Shown here piece by piece: positions 47,270-59,069 of a stretch of DNA of 64,000 nucleotides. The stretch comes from Brasenia schreberi. Taxonomy: Eukaryota; Streptophyta; Magnoliopsida; Nymphaeales; Cabombaceae. A program made the position numbers and the translations under genes. The DNA is taken from contig JAYKKT010000090.1 in NCBI GenBank assembly GCA_036023115.1, positions 27,239,501 to 27,303,500 on the forward strand, read 5' to 3'. Under the pieces are notes generated by a model. It did not search any database. It was not told where the DNA came from and saw nothing but the letters and a program-made list of their open reading frames with translations. Every line of letters begins with the position of its first letter. Within the stretch, counting starts at the first letter, position 1.

Positions 47270-48656
47270 GGTATCATAAATAAGTCCAAGTAAGAGTCTT
47301 TGTGCTGGGCCCCGACAGTTGACCGGAATACCGCGACTTCTTGGACGCATGTAGAAAAGCTGGGGTGCATTAGCTAACATTAGGTTAAGTTCATAAAAGT
47401 TGAGTGATTCCGTCCAACAAGACATGATATCGTCCCAGCCAAGAGAATCCCAGATGGTCTGTTTGTATCCGCATACTCCTAAAAGAAGCCCTACACCTCC
47501 AAGATCGACGAACCTAGCAGTAGTTTATATGAACGTATTTTGCATTCACAGCGTTAACTTACCAGGCACGGCGGGCCCTCCACTCACGTGAGTTCTACTC
47601 CTGGGGTGTGCATACCTTGATTGCTTCGGCCTCCGATTGTAATCCCCCAAAAAAGGGACGGTATTTTTGAACGAGAGATGGCTCACATGCATGGCTAAAG
47701 GGCCGACTCACAAATGGAAGGTTACAAGTTCGATGCCTTAAGCATGCATCTTGCTTCAGCCTCGCCATTCTAGAAAGAAGCTGAATGTATTTTTTGATAT
47801 TTCTAATTGAAATCTGTTTCTACGATAGTCGGCATTTGGCGCATCTTTCTCACTATTCTCTTCAGGCACTCTTGGACCTGATCTTATCTCGGTAGAGATT
47901 TTAGAGCCAATTAAAAACGAATTTTTCTTTTCAAACATAAATGGATCCATCAAATGGGCCATGGATCGCACTGGGCTTGTCTATCTGACCGAAAAGGCAG
48001 ACATTTAATGCCCTGGACTTTTTACATAAAGAACCAGAACGACACAGCATGAGAATTATGAGGCAGCTCTACCGCAAGCTTTTGTTTTTATAGTGATATA
48101 TTGCAAGCTTCTTAATTACATACATATAACTCGATCTATGAGTGTGTCTGGGATCCTTTTATATTTGGATAGGTCCCAAGGTTTTTATCATTTTCCTTAC
48201 TGTATTTTGGATAATTTGAGACGGTTCTACATTGTAATTTGTGTACGTTAACTTGTTATCCTTTGGGAAAACAAGGTTTTTCATTTTGTTAGGTAGTTAA
48301 ATTTGAACAACAAAGTCTTCACGAATTTCCGATAGCAGTTCACTAGCTCAAGAAAACTCCCTAACTCACTTACCGTTTTCGTACCTCCCGCTCTTTCATA
48401 GATCTCACTTTCTTATGATCCATCCGGATCTCTCCCCTTCAATAATGTGGCTAGGAAGGTGATGCTAGTCTTCACAAACTCTACGTCTACTGTTCGACAT
48501 ATAATGTATGCTCTCCTAAGAGTACTCTCTCTCTATATATATATAAAATATATTCAAATCTGGAATTGAGGCTGCAATCATACCATTACTAAAATGAAGG
48601 AAGTGATCGTAACCTTCATCTTCTGTTTCATCACACTTTGGTTTGCATGAAAGCAT
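47270..48656. other. Intergenic upstream of the TNL
   Basis: No gene recognised apart from the SINE-like block at 47680-47790. A short TA run at 48533-48550 and CT-rich patches precede the TIR exon and may be part of its promoter. Confidence 0.4.
47680..47790 (+). mobile_element. tRNA-derived SINE copy 3 (partial)
   Basis: The plus strand has a B-box-like GGTTACAAGTTCGATGCC followed by GCATGCATCTTGCTTCAGCC, resembling the tail of copy 1. The A-box half is badly decayed. Confidence 0.4.
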
Positions 48657-48716
48657 TTGAGCAAAAAGGACACGACTGACAACCCAGCAACAGAGGAGCA
48701 GCCCCACTCATCATCT

Positions 48717-49189
48717 ATGCTACCATCATCAGCGGTTGAAAATCAAGCCTTTGAATTTGAATTTGATGTGTTTCTGAGTTTTCGTGGTGAAGATACTGGA
48801 CGGGGGTTTACCAGCCATCTCCATCAAAAATTGAAGGAAAGCGGCTTACGAGCCTTCAAGGACGATGAAGATTTGAAGAAGGGAGAAAGGATCAATACGC
48901 TGATACAATGCATTGAGAGATCGAATATCTTCATACCCATCTTGTCTAATAGCTATGCAGAGTCTCGATGGTGTTTGATGGAGATCGCCAAGATCGTTCA
49001 ATGCAAAAGGCTAATCATTCCCATATTCTATGATGTCGATCCTTCGGATGTTAGGGGTCTAAAAGGACCGTTTGGGAAGGGATTTGCCAAGCACCAAAAG
49101 AAGGGAGACGCGGAGAAAGTGAAGGAATGGAGGCAAGCACCAAGTCAAGTCGGGGAGATCTCTGGCTACGACCTCACCGCCCCTATTGG
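48717..49189 (+). CDS. TNL exon 1: TIR domain (intact)
   Basis: Starts at the first in-frame ATG (48717); an upstream stop lies at 48648. It encodes DVFLSFRGEDTGRGF, the BB-loop region, SNIFIPILSNSYAESRWCLM and YDVDPSDVR. The conserved glutamate after WCL (codon 89), needed for TIR NADase activity in studied plant TIRs, is present. The donor at 49190 sits within GGGTAA, so retention of intron 1 ends the protein at once after about 158 residues. The exon could thus yield a TIR-only protein regardless of damage downstream. No lesion seen. Confidence 0.85.
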
Positions 49190-49531
49190 GTAATCCCGCT
49201 GTTCCTCTGTCCTCTCTCTCTCTCTTTAAAGGAAAATCTTCAAAAATCCACTCGGAAGGACATGCGTTTTTTTTTCCTTTTTGGTCGAACTCCCAAACAG
49301 CATTGAGGGCGTCTGAGGGCCGTAACGTTGAGCTAACACTATCGGTGCTGAGAAGCGTTTGTTTTTCCCCAATTTTAGAGAGCTGTCTGTAGCATCATAA
49401 TGTTTTTCTTTTGTTGAAGAGGATTTCATGTGCTTGTTTTGTTTTTCTTTTGTAAGATCCATATTAGCTTGATTACTTGTCATGTTATCAAGTACCCTTC
49501 TAACCCCAAGTATCTACCATCCTCTTGTCAG

Positions 49532-49827
49532 GAACGACGCAAACCTAATCAATGTGATACTGAAGGATGTGCAACAAAAATTAAGCAATATCCGAATGGA
49601 AGTTGCAAAGCACTCCTTTAGGATCGAGTCACGCCTTCATCATATGATGAAACTGTTGGACCTGAACAACACCAACGATGTTCTTATGGTTGGGATCCAT
49701 GGTGAGGGTGGCTTAGGGAAGACCACCATTTTCAAGGCTGTTTACAATGAATTGCATCAGACATTCGAAGGCAGTTGCTTCCATCTTAATGTCTGAGAAA
49801 TATCAACTCAGCCTAATTATAGACTTG
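49532..49827 (+). pseudogene. TNL exon 2, first part: P-loop region
   Basis: The acceptor TTGTCAG ends at 49531, and joining to exon 1 gives IG-NDANLINVILKDVQQKL in frame. The nucleotide-binding P-loop reads GIHGEGGLGKTT near 49690. A TGA at 49795-49797 follows CFHLNV, where the family has arginine (CGA to TGA is a single transition). Open similarity (EISTQPNYRL) continues to the Copia-3 edge. Confidence 0.85.
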
Positions 49828-50330
49828 TGTAATGGCGATTCCCTTGCCTGATTCTTGCTTTTTCCGAGCTTCAGGTTCGTTTCCGTTGAGTTCTTCAAGG
49901 TACGCCTTTAGCCGAAGATCAAGGTGATTTTGTTTTGGTTTTGAGGTTTCCTCACAAGGGATTTTTCCTGGGAAAGTACTTTGTATGTCTGTGTATTTGA
50001 TTGTATGCACTGCTCTGTATTTATACAGCAGTGCGTGCTCCTCCTTTCCCGATTTATCCTGCTGAGCTTTCTTCTTTATGAGCCTCTATATCCGAACAGT
50101 TATCATGATCTCCAGTAACAGTCTGACTGTTATAATATTGTTGTTGTTATGAACAACTTTTCTGTAACCGTGAACACGGGTAATGGCTGGATGACCAATC
50201 AAACCGTTACCGTACTGGGTTGCCAAGAATGGCGACAACCTAACATCTCCCACTTGGCCATTCGAGTCAAGTGTACTGACATACTGGTTTTCCTTTCACT
50301 TTTGCAGGGTTTACCTAGTAATGTCCTTTC

Positions 50331-53300
50331 ATGATTGTTGCTGTAATCACTATCCGTTGTGTGGTTATTTCCCTACAAAATAATCAAATATATCTCAAAC
50401 TCATGTTCGTAACATGTTTTGAGAAAAGTTTCTCTATTATTCCTTTAGTCAAGGGGTCTGCCAACTTATCATTTGTTGGCATGAATGAGATGGATATTTT
50501 CTTTCTCATAACCATATCATGAACATAGTGGTATTTAACCATTATATGCTTGTTCTTTGAGCAATCAGCTCCACCCTTGATAAGAGTATTTGTTGCGTTG
50601 TTATCATAGTAAATGACAACTAGCTCGTCAGTTATTTCCAACTTCAAATCACGTATGAAGCAGCTTATCCAGATAGCACTCGTTGCAGCCATACAACAAG
50701 CCACGTACTCAGCTTCTTGTATATGCAATACTACATAGCCACAACTTGTGCATAAGGAACGTTAGGCTTATCGTCTCCTTCACTAGGACAATCAACCTTA
50801 CTTAGTTTAACCCCTTTTACAATAGGTGTAACAACAGACTTCCATTCACCCATTTTGAACTTCTTGAAGATATAATCTATATATCTCTCTTGACTCAAAC
50901 ATAAGAGTTTAGATTCTCTATCTCGAGAGATCTTTATACCAAGGATATAAGATGCTTCCCCATATCCTTCATTTTGAACCTTGAGTTTAACCATGACTTA
51001 GTTTTGACAATCATGTCATTGTCATTCTCACTCAATAATATGTCATCTACATATAATGATAGGATGACAAAGTGGCTCCTAATGTTTCAAATATATACAC
51101 AGTAATCAAGTTTATTAGCCACAAACCCAAGTTCTATAATGGCATTTTGAAATGTCAAATACCATTGAAGAGGTAATTGTTTCAGGCCATATAGGGATTT
51201 TCTCAACCTATATACTTTATCTTCTTCGCCTTCAACTATAAATCCTTCGAGTTGCTGCATATATATGATTTCATCTAAATCTCTATTTAGAAAAGCTATC
51301 TTTACATCTAAGTGATGTAAGTCTAAATTATAATATGTAGATATTGCAAGGATTATCCTTATAGATACAAATTTTACAACTAGGAAATATGTCTCAACAT
51401 AATCTATCTCCTCCTTTTACAAAAACAAACCCTTTGCAACTAATCTCATTTTAAACTTGTCGATTGAACCATCAACCTTGTATTTCTTTTTATAACTTTC
51501 CTTACTTTTGACAAATCAATCAATTCCCAGACTTAGTTTTTCTCAATAAATTCAATTTCATCATTCATGGCTTTCCCCTAATCTGTTGCTTTCGATGAGT
51601 TCATAGCTTGCTAACAAATCAAGTTATCAGTCAACTCATCTAAATTTATCGAATTACACACTTCTTCTGTAAGATAAGTGTGATAATCAAGTTATCCTAG
51701 GCCTTTTATGTCCACTTAAGGTTTTGGTTATTTCAAGAAGATCTTTTATGGGTTCTAATGATGATTAATCTAGGTCTACTAGATCATCAGTATATTCATC
51801 ATTGTTTTCAAGGATGTCATTCTTAGTATCTTGTAAGAATTCAACATCTCTACTTTCTATCATTCCGTGGTACTTATGATAAAACTGATATCTCTTTGAA
51901 CCTTTAGGATATCCAATAAATATACATCTCAAAGACCTACTGTCTAGCTTGTCTCTAGACTAGTCAAGGATCTTTACATGTTCAATAAATCCCCACCTCC
52001 TGAGATGACCTTGGTTGGGTTTTCTTCCAAACCACATCTCATATGTTGTAGTGAATACAACTTTATACGCTACTCTGTTGAGTTCGTATACTGTTGTACT
52101 TACTGTTTTTTCTCAAAATATCCTTCGTAGAGAGGCATCAATCAACATTGACCTTGTCATATTTAGCAAGGTTCTGTTATATCTTTCAGCTACACTATTT
52201 TGTTTAGTTGTGCTGCATAATGTATTTTGTTTTGCAATACCAAAGTTTTTACACAATTGAAGAAATTATGCAAAAGTATATTCACCACCTCTATCTGATA
52301 TTGAGACTTTGATTGAATGCCCTAGCTGGTTTTCAACTTCCTGCTTATATTCTTCAAAGACTTCTAGTACCTCAAATTTATGTGCCAAGAGATATACATA
52401 CATATATATCGAGTAATCATCGATAAATGTTATAAAATAAATATTTCTACGATGTAACCTTACTCTAAATTATCTACATAAATGTGTGAATGACTTCCAA
52501 CAGGGTTGTTGCCCTTGTTGACTCTTTGGGAAAAACTTTCCTTGTAATTTTTTCTTGTATACAAGATTCACACTTGTTGAAAGTATTTTACTCAAATCTA
52601 GGTAGCAAGTCAAAGTTGGATAATTTGCTCAACTTTTCCAAACTTATATGCCCAAGATGTTTACGTCACACATTCACATCTATATTAAAGACAGTCAATA
52701 TAAGTAGAAGGATTTCTATTTTTATTGTCATTTAATTTGAACAATCCATGTTCTACATCAAACTCACCGGAGAATAATATTCTCTCATGTTTCCCCACAG
52801 TTACCTACCTCAAAACCTTTCTTTACTAAGGTAAGGACCGAGACGAGATTGTTCCTTATTGATGACACTATTTATACATCTGTTAGTACAATCGGTTTGC
52901 CTTGTACAAAGATTATAAAGAGCCTAATACCTAAAACATCCCATAAAGTATTGTTTCCCATGTACACCCGATGTTCTCCTAGTTTGTATTCCTTTAGATC
53001 CATTGCCCCTTTCTTTGTCTTTGAGATATGTCTGGTAGCTCCAGAGTAGATCCATCAAGAGGTCACTAGGCGGTTCATATACAGACATTCTAATATCACG
53101 CACATTATATTCTGCTTCTCTAATTGTCCGCGTTATGCGTTGTTTCCTCCACCTTTTCGGTTGCGACAATCCCTCTTATAATGTCTCTTCTTTTTATAGC
53201 TAAAACACTTGACTCGAGAAGCGGTTTCCTGTGTTTTCTTAAAAGGTTTATCACCCTTTTTGTTATTCTTATCGAACCTTTTGTTTGGTTTATTTTTCTT

Positions 53301-53997
53301 TTGGTTGGGTTTCGAGCTACACCCTATCTCATCTTCTACCACTAGCAACTTTTTTTTCTTGTTTTTGTTCATGTGTTCTTGCTCTATTACTAGTTTCAGA
53401 GGTAATTCAGAAAGATTAATTTATGGCCCTAACCTAAGGGTAGTGGTGACCATGTTTCATTACGGGAGTAGATTGTTCAAGATTATTGATATTTGCATCG
53501 ATTTTGGGATAACTCACTTTGCCACAGCTATATCCCTAGTTATTACCAACATGTGATTTACATATTATACTACATTATCTTCTTCTCTCATTTTAAAGGA
53601 ATTATATTTATGTAGTAGCAACTGTACATGTAGTTTGGCGGTTGTATCATATTTGGTTGTTATTGAGTTTAATAATTCTTTTGCGGTCTCATATTTTTTG
53701 AAAATCATAATTAAGTCATCCTCCATGTATGTCAATATGACAATTCTTGCTATTGTGTCATCTTTTAGAAATGTTTTATACATTTCTATTTATTGCTTAG
53801 TTGCATTTGGTAGTGGCGGACACAAAGTTTCCTTTAATACGTACTCAACAACTTCAAGTATTAGAGCAAGTGTAATTCGTCTCTTTCATATTTGGAAGTT
53901 CAGACCGTTTAGCCTTTTGGTTTTTACCAATTTCGATACACATATTCTTGAGTTCATTTTTATTTGTTTAGCAATTATAACAATTAGACGGTTTTAA
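50331..53997 (-). pseudogene. Copia-3 gag-pol, heavily broken
   Basis: Minus strand: gag (about 53960-53130, with YDTTAKLHVQLLLHKYNSF and zinc knuckle wording CFSYKKKRHYKRDC), protease (about 53100-52800), integrase (about 52750-51900), reverse transcriptase (about 51500-50750, catalytic box YVDD near 51040), and RNase H (50728-50384, HIQEAEYVACCMAATSAIW). No frame longer than about 120 codons survives. A deletion removes the RNase H segment between GSLMY and the FLFGGGVVSW region. Confidence 0.85.
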
Positions 53998-54184
53998 AAG
54001 GAAACAATAAATGAGCAGCAAAACACACATAGTAGGAATTTAATTAGAACGATGCAGAATATCGTAAAAAAAAGCTGAAAATAACTCATTTCTAATATAT
54101 AAACAACTTGGGATAAATTTGTAATTTTCTCAAAAACTTTTGTATTTAATAATTTCAAAAAAATACCAAGGGTAAAATTGTAAT

Positions 54185-54345
54185 TTTGACTATATGTGGT
54201 GGCTGGCGACCTTCTGTGGCGTTCTGCCTTTCAGCCTACGGCCTTCTTTGGCTTTCCGCCTTTTGGCCTACGACCTTATGTGGCTTTCTGCCTGTGGCCT
54301 TATATGGCTTTTTAACTTTCGGCCACCCGCGGCGTTTGCCGCAGC
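54185..54345 (-). repeat. Copia-3 leader repeat
   Basis: Four to five diverged units of about 40 bp built on (plus strand) CTTCTGTGGC-TTCTGCCTTTCGGCCTACGGC, between gag and the primer site. Same position as the leader repeats of Copia-1 and Copia-2. Confidence 0.7.
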
Positions 54346-54968
54346 TATTCTTCCTTTCTCCTTCTTTTTTTTTTGTGTGTGTTCTAGCTAATCTCTGCCC
54401 TGTCTTGACTCAGGCAAGGTTTACCCTCTGCCCTATCATGACTCAAGTAGAGCTCCTGAAGAAAAAATAGGAAGCTCTTTCTTCTTCCGTGTTTTTTTAT
54501 TTTTCGTAACACTAATCGCATACCTGTTTTGCAGGGTCAAGAAAGAGGCCCTAATACCAGATGTGGTGATTCCCTTGCTTGATTCCTGCTTTTCTCGAGC
54601 TTCAGGTTCATTGCCGTCGAGCTCTTTCAAGTACGCTTGCAGCGGAAGATGAAGGTGATTTTGTTTTGGTTTCGAGGTTTCCTCACAACGAATTTTTCCT
54701 AAGAAAGTACTCTATTTGTATGTGTATTTGACTGCATGCGCTGCTCTGTATTTATAGAGCAGTGCATGCTCCAACTTTTCTGGTTTATCCTACTGGACTT
54801 TCCTCTTCAGGAGCCTTTGTATTCGAGCAGTTATCGTGATCTCCGATAACAGTCCGACTATTATGATATTATTGTTATTATGACCAACTTTCCTGTAACC
54901 ATGAACACAGGTAATGGCCAGTCCTGCCGTTACCGTGGTGGGTTACTGAGAATGGCCACAACCTAACA

Positions 54969-55655
54969 TATGTCACCTACAAGCCCAGCTCTTACATTAA
55001 AAGGAAATGAGTCATCTAATATTGACGTCTAGCAAGGAATCTCCATCATTAAGCAAAGGATTAGATCGACGAGAATTCTTCTTGCCCTCGATGACGTCGA
55101 TTCTAAGGAGCAACTTAACAAGCTAGCTGGTGACCGGGCATGGTTTGGTGCTGGCAGTAGGATCATCATTTCAACAAGAGACGAAGGGCTCTTGGATAAG
55201 CATCGGGTGGTTCTCAAATATAAAGCCGAAGAACTTGACCACAAGAACTCACTTCAATTGTTCAGCCGTCAAGCATTCGAGAGTGATCAACCACATCCTG
55301 AGTCCGTTGAGTTATCAAAGAGTGTCGTACAATATGCAGGGGGGATGCCTTTGGCTCTAGAAGTATTTGGTCAACATAGCGATCTGCCCAAGAGACTGAG
55401 ACTAAGTTATGAAGCACTGATTCCGGAAGAGAAGTGCATTTCCGGCGTATTTGGATGGGCATGCGTTTCCATCCAAGTATAACCATTAAAGCTCTCCAAC
55501 AGAAGTCCCTCGTCAAAATTGGTTTATTTGACAAGTTGGTAATGCATGATCAAATTAGGGATATGGGGAGAAACATTGTGAAAGAGGAAGCCTTTTGTGA
55601 CCCCGGAAAGCGTAGCAGGTTGTGGGACCAAAGTGAAATATTGGCAGAATTGAGA
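54969..55655 (+). pseudogene. TNL exon 2, second part: kinase-2 to MHD
   Basis: Contains HLQAQLL, then one frame later LKGNESSNIDV-stop-QGISIIKQ (TAG at 55030, from CAG). Kinase-2 is ILLALDDVD, RNBS-B is GAGSRIIISTRDEGLL, the GLPLAL motif reads GGMPLAL, and the MHD motif is LVMHDQIRDMG followed by GKRSRLWDQSEIL. About 25-30 residues are missing after LALEVFG, and about 20 (the usual FLDIACFF block) after EEKCI, the latter with a frame change. The exon ends at a GTATG donor at 55656. Confidence 0.85.
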
Positions 55656-55830
55656 GTATGCTCTCTCTCTCTCTCTCATATGGCATTGTTAACCCCGGCC
55701 CAATGAGACCAGAATAGGATAGGCATTACCCGATTTGACTAGGTTCAAGTATGAAGAGGGGAACACCTGAATATCTTTGACGGGGTATCAGGTTCTTATA
55801 GGATAAGGTGTAGCTAACGTAGCTAACCCG

Positions 55831-55894
<64 letters not shown>

Positions 55895-56879
55895 GTTATA
55901 TAATAGCTTTCGGTTCATAATCTTACAAAAACATCTCCAGCGTTTGATTGAAACTACTAAAGAATGAAAATTGAATTAAAAGTACATTAGCATTCTATTT
56001 TGTTTATTAATTTTTTTTGTTTTATTATCTCAATTGTTTATACTAAAAATTGAATAACAAGGATGTATATACGAGATGATGCATTAAAAGATATTATGGA
56101 TTTACCATTATCTTTTTATATGTATATATGTAATATATATATATATAGAGAGAGAGAGAGATGTTTATTTAAGATTATAACCAAAAGACAGGACATTTGC
56201 CTTTCTTTTTTCACCCGCTTCTTCCTGCAGTAGTAGATGTGTGCCTATAGAGAGAGAAATTACAAAAAAAAATGCATAATATCGTTTGGTGCAACACCAG
56301 AAAATATTATTATTATTACCATTCTAGTCTTCTACTTTAATGATCCGTCTCAAAGGTTGACGCTGAAGATGTTTTTTAAGATTATATACTCAAACACATT
56401 ATGCATTTATCACTATATATATATGTATATATATATATGTCTATATATGTTAGTTACCAGTATGAGGTATTGAATTCTGTTCTCTCTATATTTAAGTAAC
56501 CAGCATCGGGTGCTTATAGAAAAATGCCAATGGTGACCCAAGGATTAGAGGGACTCTATTTTAATCCAAACTAGTTTTAAGTAAATAGTCGGATAAAAGC
56601 CAAAGATGCTTGAAATAGACCCAAATCCTGAAAGTTGATCCACCGTTGGTTTGTTTTATTCGTTCTAGGAAAAGCACATGGTTATTGTTTCAATGCTGAA
56701 ACCAATCAAACCAAATCCATACTTTCACACACATATAGAGAGAGAGACGTATGATTTTCTTCTCTTGGTTCCTAGGGAAAATATTTTAATGTCATTTGTT
56801 CAGAATTTTTGCTCATTCATACAGTTAGAAAATTCAATATTAATCATCATGAGCTAATATTGTTTCGGTGCTTCCTTAG
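55656..56879 (+). other. TNL intron 3 with microsatellites
   Basis: Contains a (CT)n run at 55660-55678, a 60-bp (CT)n run at about 55832-55891, TA/GA runs at 56120-56162 and 56415-56450, and no open exon. It ends TTCCTTAG at 56879. Confidence 0.65.
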
Positions 56880-57188
56880 CAACCAAGAGATAATCTCCAA
56901 GTCATCACTCTGGAATGTTGGTGGACGGGGGAGGTGAGCGGTGCAGCATTTGCACAAATGCCCAATCTTAGATTTCTACGTACAGTAGAAGTCACGTTTG
57001 AAGATGAGGTTCTAAAGTTCCCACCGAGGATCAAAGTCTTGCAGCTATGGGGATGTAGGTCGGAGGCACTAGCATTTGAGACGAGTGGTCTTCACCAACT
57101 TGAGCTCGATCTGTCGGAGGGCAGGTTCTCCAAAATATCATGGAACCATGAAGCTTCAAAATTAAGCAAGAGACAAGGAAACAATAAG
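56880..57188 (+). pseudogene. TNL exon 3: start of the LRR region
   Basis: A 103-codon open exon with a CTTAG acceptor and an AAG|GTCAGC donor. It encodes PRDNLQVITLECWWTGEVSG then MPNLRFLR and LHQLELDLSEGRF, the NL-linker and first leucine repeats of TNLs. No lesion within it. Confidence 0.75.
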
Positions 57189-57484
57189 GTCAGCAGCTAT
57201 CGTTAACCATTACAGTTCAACTTAAAGTACTTTCTTCCACCTTTTACCCTTTTAAAGAAACAATAAGGTCAGGGGTGCGGTCTATCTATGACAGTTTCTG
57301 GATTTAGGTCCGCACTTGAAAATTTTCTTCTTCGTATTGGTTGAAACAATCAATAGTTTCTAAAACCGGTTATGCTTAACTATTTTCGGTTTGAATGACC
57401 GGCTTGATGATATCCACTTGAATCTTCTTTGGGTCAATATCCTCATCTGACCTCTTCAAAACATTTATGTATTATTTTCATGCT

Positions 57485-57998
57485 GGATCTAAAGGTTCTC
57501 AATCTCCGTTGGTGTTGGATCCTCACTGTGACTCCAGACTTTTGTGGTTTTCCGAGGTTAGAGGAGCTGGTGCTTGATGGCTGAGGGAGTTTGACTACAA
57601 TTGATGATTCCATGGGTCAGCTCATCAACCTGACCCGTCTCAGCATTTGTTCTTGAACGGCACTCCAGCATTTGCCCGACAGTATATGTGAGTTGAAGAA
57701 TCTTGAGACCCTCAACCTCGATGCCTGTACTGGCATATGTGAGTTGCCAGACAGGTTGGGTTTGCTGGAATCACTCAAAGTGCTCAACCTGCGCTGGACT
57801 ACTTCTACCATTAATCTAAGTGAAACCCAACTAAATGAACTGCCGGAAGAGATTGGAAGGTTAAAGTCACTGAAAGAGGTGGACCTTCAATATTCTCCAT
57901 TGGAAAGAATTCCCGATTCCATTGGGGACTTGACATCTTTAGAAGTACTCAACCTGGAAGGGACACACATAAGCGAGTTGCCGGATTCCATTGGGAAG
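57485..57998 (+). pseudogene. TNL exon 4: leucine-rich repeats
   Basis: Encodes about seven 23-24-residue repeats, for example LKVLNLRW, LPDSICELKNLETLNLDAC, LPEEIGRLKSLKEVDLQYS, IPDSIGDLTSLEVLNLEGTH and LPDSIGK, ending at AAG|GTAGCG. A TGA near 57590 (DG-stop-GSL) and a frame break near 57655 interrupt it. The acceptor is not obvious, so the 5' limit is approximate. Confidence 0.75.
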
Positions 57999-58094
57999 GT
58001 AGCGAAACTATCTCCTCTTCGTGTTTATTTATATCTTTTTTCTCTTAAAAATTCCAAAACTTGCAACTTGATATATATATATATATTCGGGTAA

Positions 58095-58265
58095 CTTCTC
58101 TCAAGTAATGGATTACCCTTGCATGACCGGTCTCAAGATCGGATAAAAGAAGAGGGTTGCGTTAAGCTTTCGACAACCAGCGTAAAACTTTGTCAGACTT
58201 ATTTTTTATGGATTGTACAAATTATGATAAGGCTCTATAGAAACAAAGAATGTTGTTGTATATAC
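58095..58265 (+). mobile_element. LINE 5'-region fragment in TNL intron
   Basis: Shares TCTCAAGATCGGATAA ... CTTTCGACAACCAGCGTAAA with the LINE at 12750-12830. It is a scrap of about 100-170 bp between LRR exons. Confidence 0.5.
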
Positions 58266-58380
58266 GGGTGACTATTCGTCCCATTGTGTAGCAGGGTAAG
58301 ACACCTTGCAACTTGATGCCAAATAACTTTATATTCTTACATGTGGAAATAAGATTAGCATAATTTTTCTGATTTTCCAG

Positions 58381-58780
58381 AAACTTTGAATTTAAAGTTT
58401 CTAGTGATTTTGACGAGCAAATAATTTCTTAATGTGGAAACGTTGGGTTGCTTGTCAAAACATGGATTGTCCGAGCTTAAACAGTCTGGTACCAAACTAG
58501 AGGAACTGCCAGAAGACATTGGAAAGTCTCGTGCTCGGCCGGACACTTTCGAAAAGGATTCCCGATTCCATCGGAGGATTGAAGTCTTTGGAAAAGCTCT
58601 ACTTGAGCAAAACGCCATTGGGAGTGCTACCGGATTCCATTAAATGTTTGTCTTCCTTGAAAGTGCAGAACCTAAGTGGAACTAACATCACAAAGATCAC
58701 CGAGTCTTCAATCATACAATTAACATACTGCTCAGCCAGACAACATAGAAAAAGAGGGTTTCTGTCAAATATGAATTACA
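58381..58780 (+). pseudogene. TNL exon 5: last leucine-rich repeats
   Basis: Acceptor GATTTTCCAG at 58380. Repeats include KLEELPEDIG, RIPDSIGGLKSLEKLYLSKT and LPDSIKCLSSLKVQNLSGT. A TAA near 58420 and a frameshift near 58530 break it. The open frame runs on to 58818 without LRR character, so the true end is unclear. Confidence 0.7.
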
Positions 58781-59069
58781 CTTATTTGATCGACATTCTT
58801 TGGCACAGGGGACCCTGAACGTTATTCATTTGGTCAAATAGCATTCCGTTCATCAAAATCTCAAAGAAACAAGGAAAACACAAAGAACTTTTATTAGAAC
58901 AAACGGTAAGATAAAGATAGATATCATGTGTATTTGGCAATTATTTCCACGGATGCCTGCCTTCTCTTATGTTCGGCCCCAAGAGTTACCATTGGTCATG
59001 TAAACTTGCCTTTGATTCACTTCCTGTGAAGATTACAGTAAATTTTATTTTGAATGTGATATGTGCCCT

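Larger units (their letters stand above)
49828..54968 (-). mobile_element. Copia-3 inside the TNL NB-ARC exon
   Basis: LTRs span 49828-50245 (3' LTR for this strand) and 54562-54968 (5' LTR), ending on the plus strand in CCTAACA. The primer site complement CTAATACCAG lies just left of 54562, and the purine-tract complement TCTCCCACTTGGCCATTCGA follows 50245. Flanks ACTTG (49823-49827) and ATATG (54968-54972) are a poor 5-bp match. NB-ARC sequence resumes directly on both sides, which fixes the insertion point independently. Domain order and wording match Copia-1 and -2 in reverse. Confidence 0.88.
48717..58780 (+). pseudogene. TIR-NB-ARC-LRR resistance-type gene, split by Copia-3
   Basis: An intracellular immune receptor of the TNL class, which binds ADP/ATP in the NB-ARC and signals through TIR NADase activity. 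Exons seen: TIR 48717-49189; NB-ARC 49532-49827 continuing at 54969-55655 after Copia-3; first LRR-linker exon 56880-57188; LRR exons about 57485-57998 and 58381-about 58780. Stops at 49795, 55030 and about 57590, a frameshift near 55000, and two missing NB-ARC segments make it a pseudogene even without the insertion. The TIR wording (VRGLKGPFGKGF) and the short leucine repeats with LPDSIG recall the L6-like TNL group of woody dicots and basal angiosperms, by inference. Similarity stops near 58780, where Copia-4 sequence approaches. Confidence 0.88.

Noticed and set aside
48657..48716. Upstream extension of the TIR exon
   Set aside because: It would need a TTG start; the first in-frame ATG is 48717.
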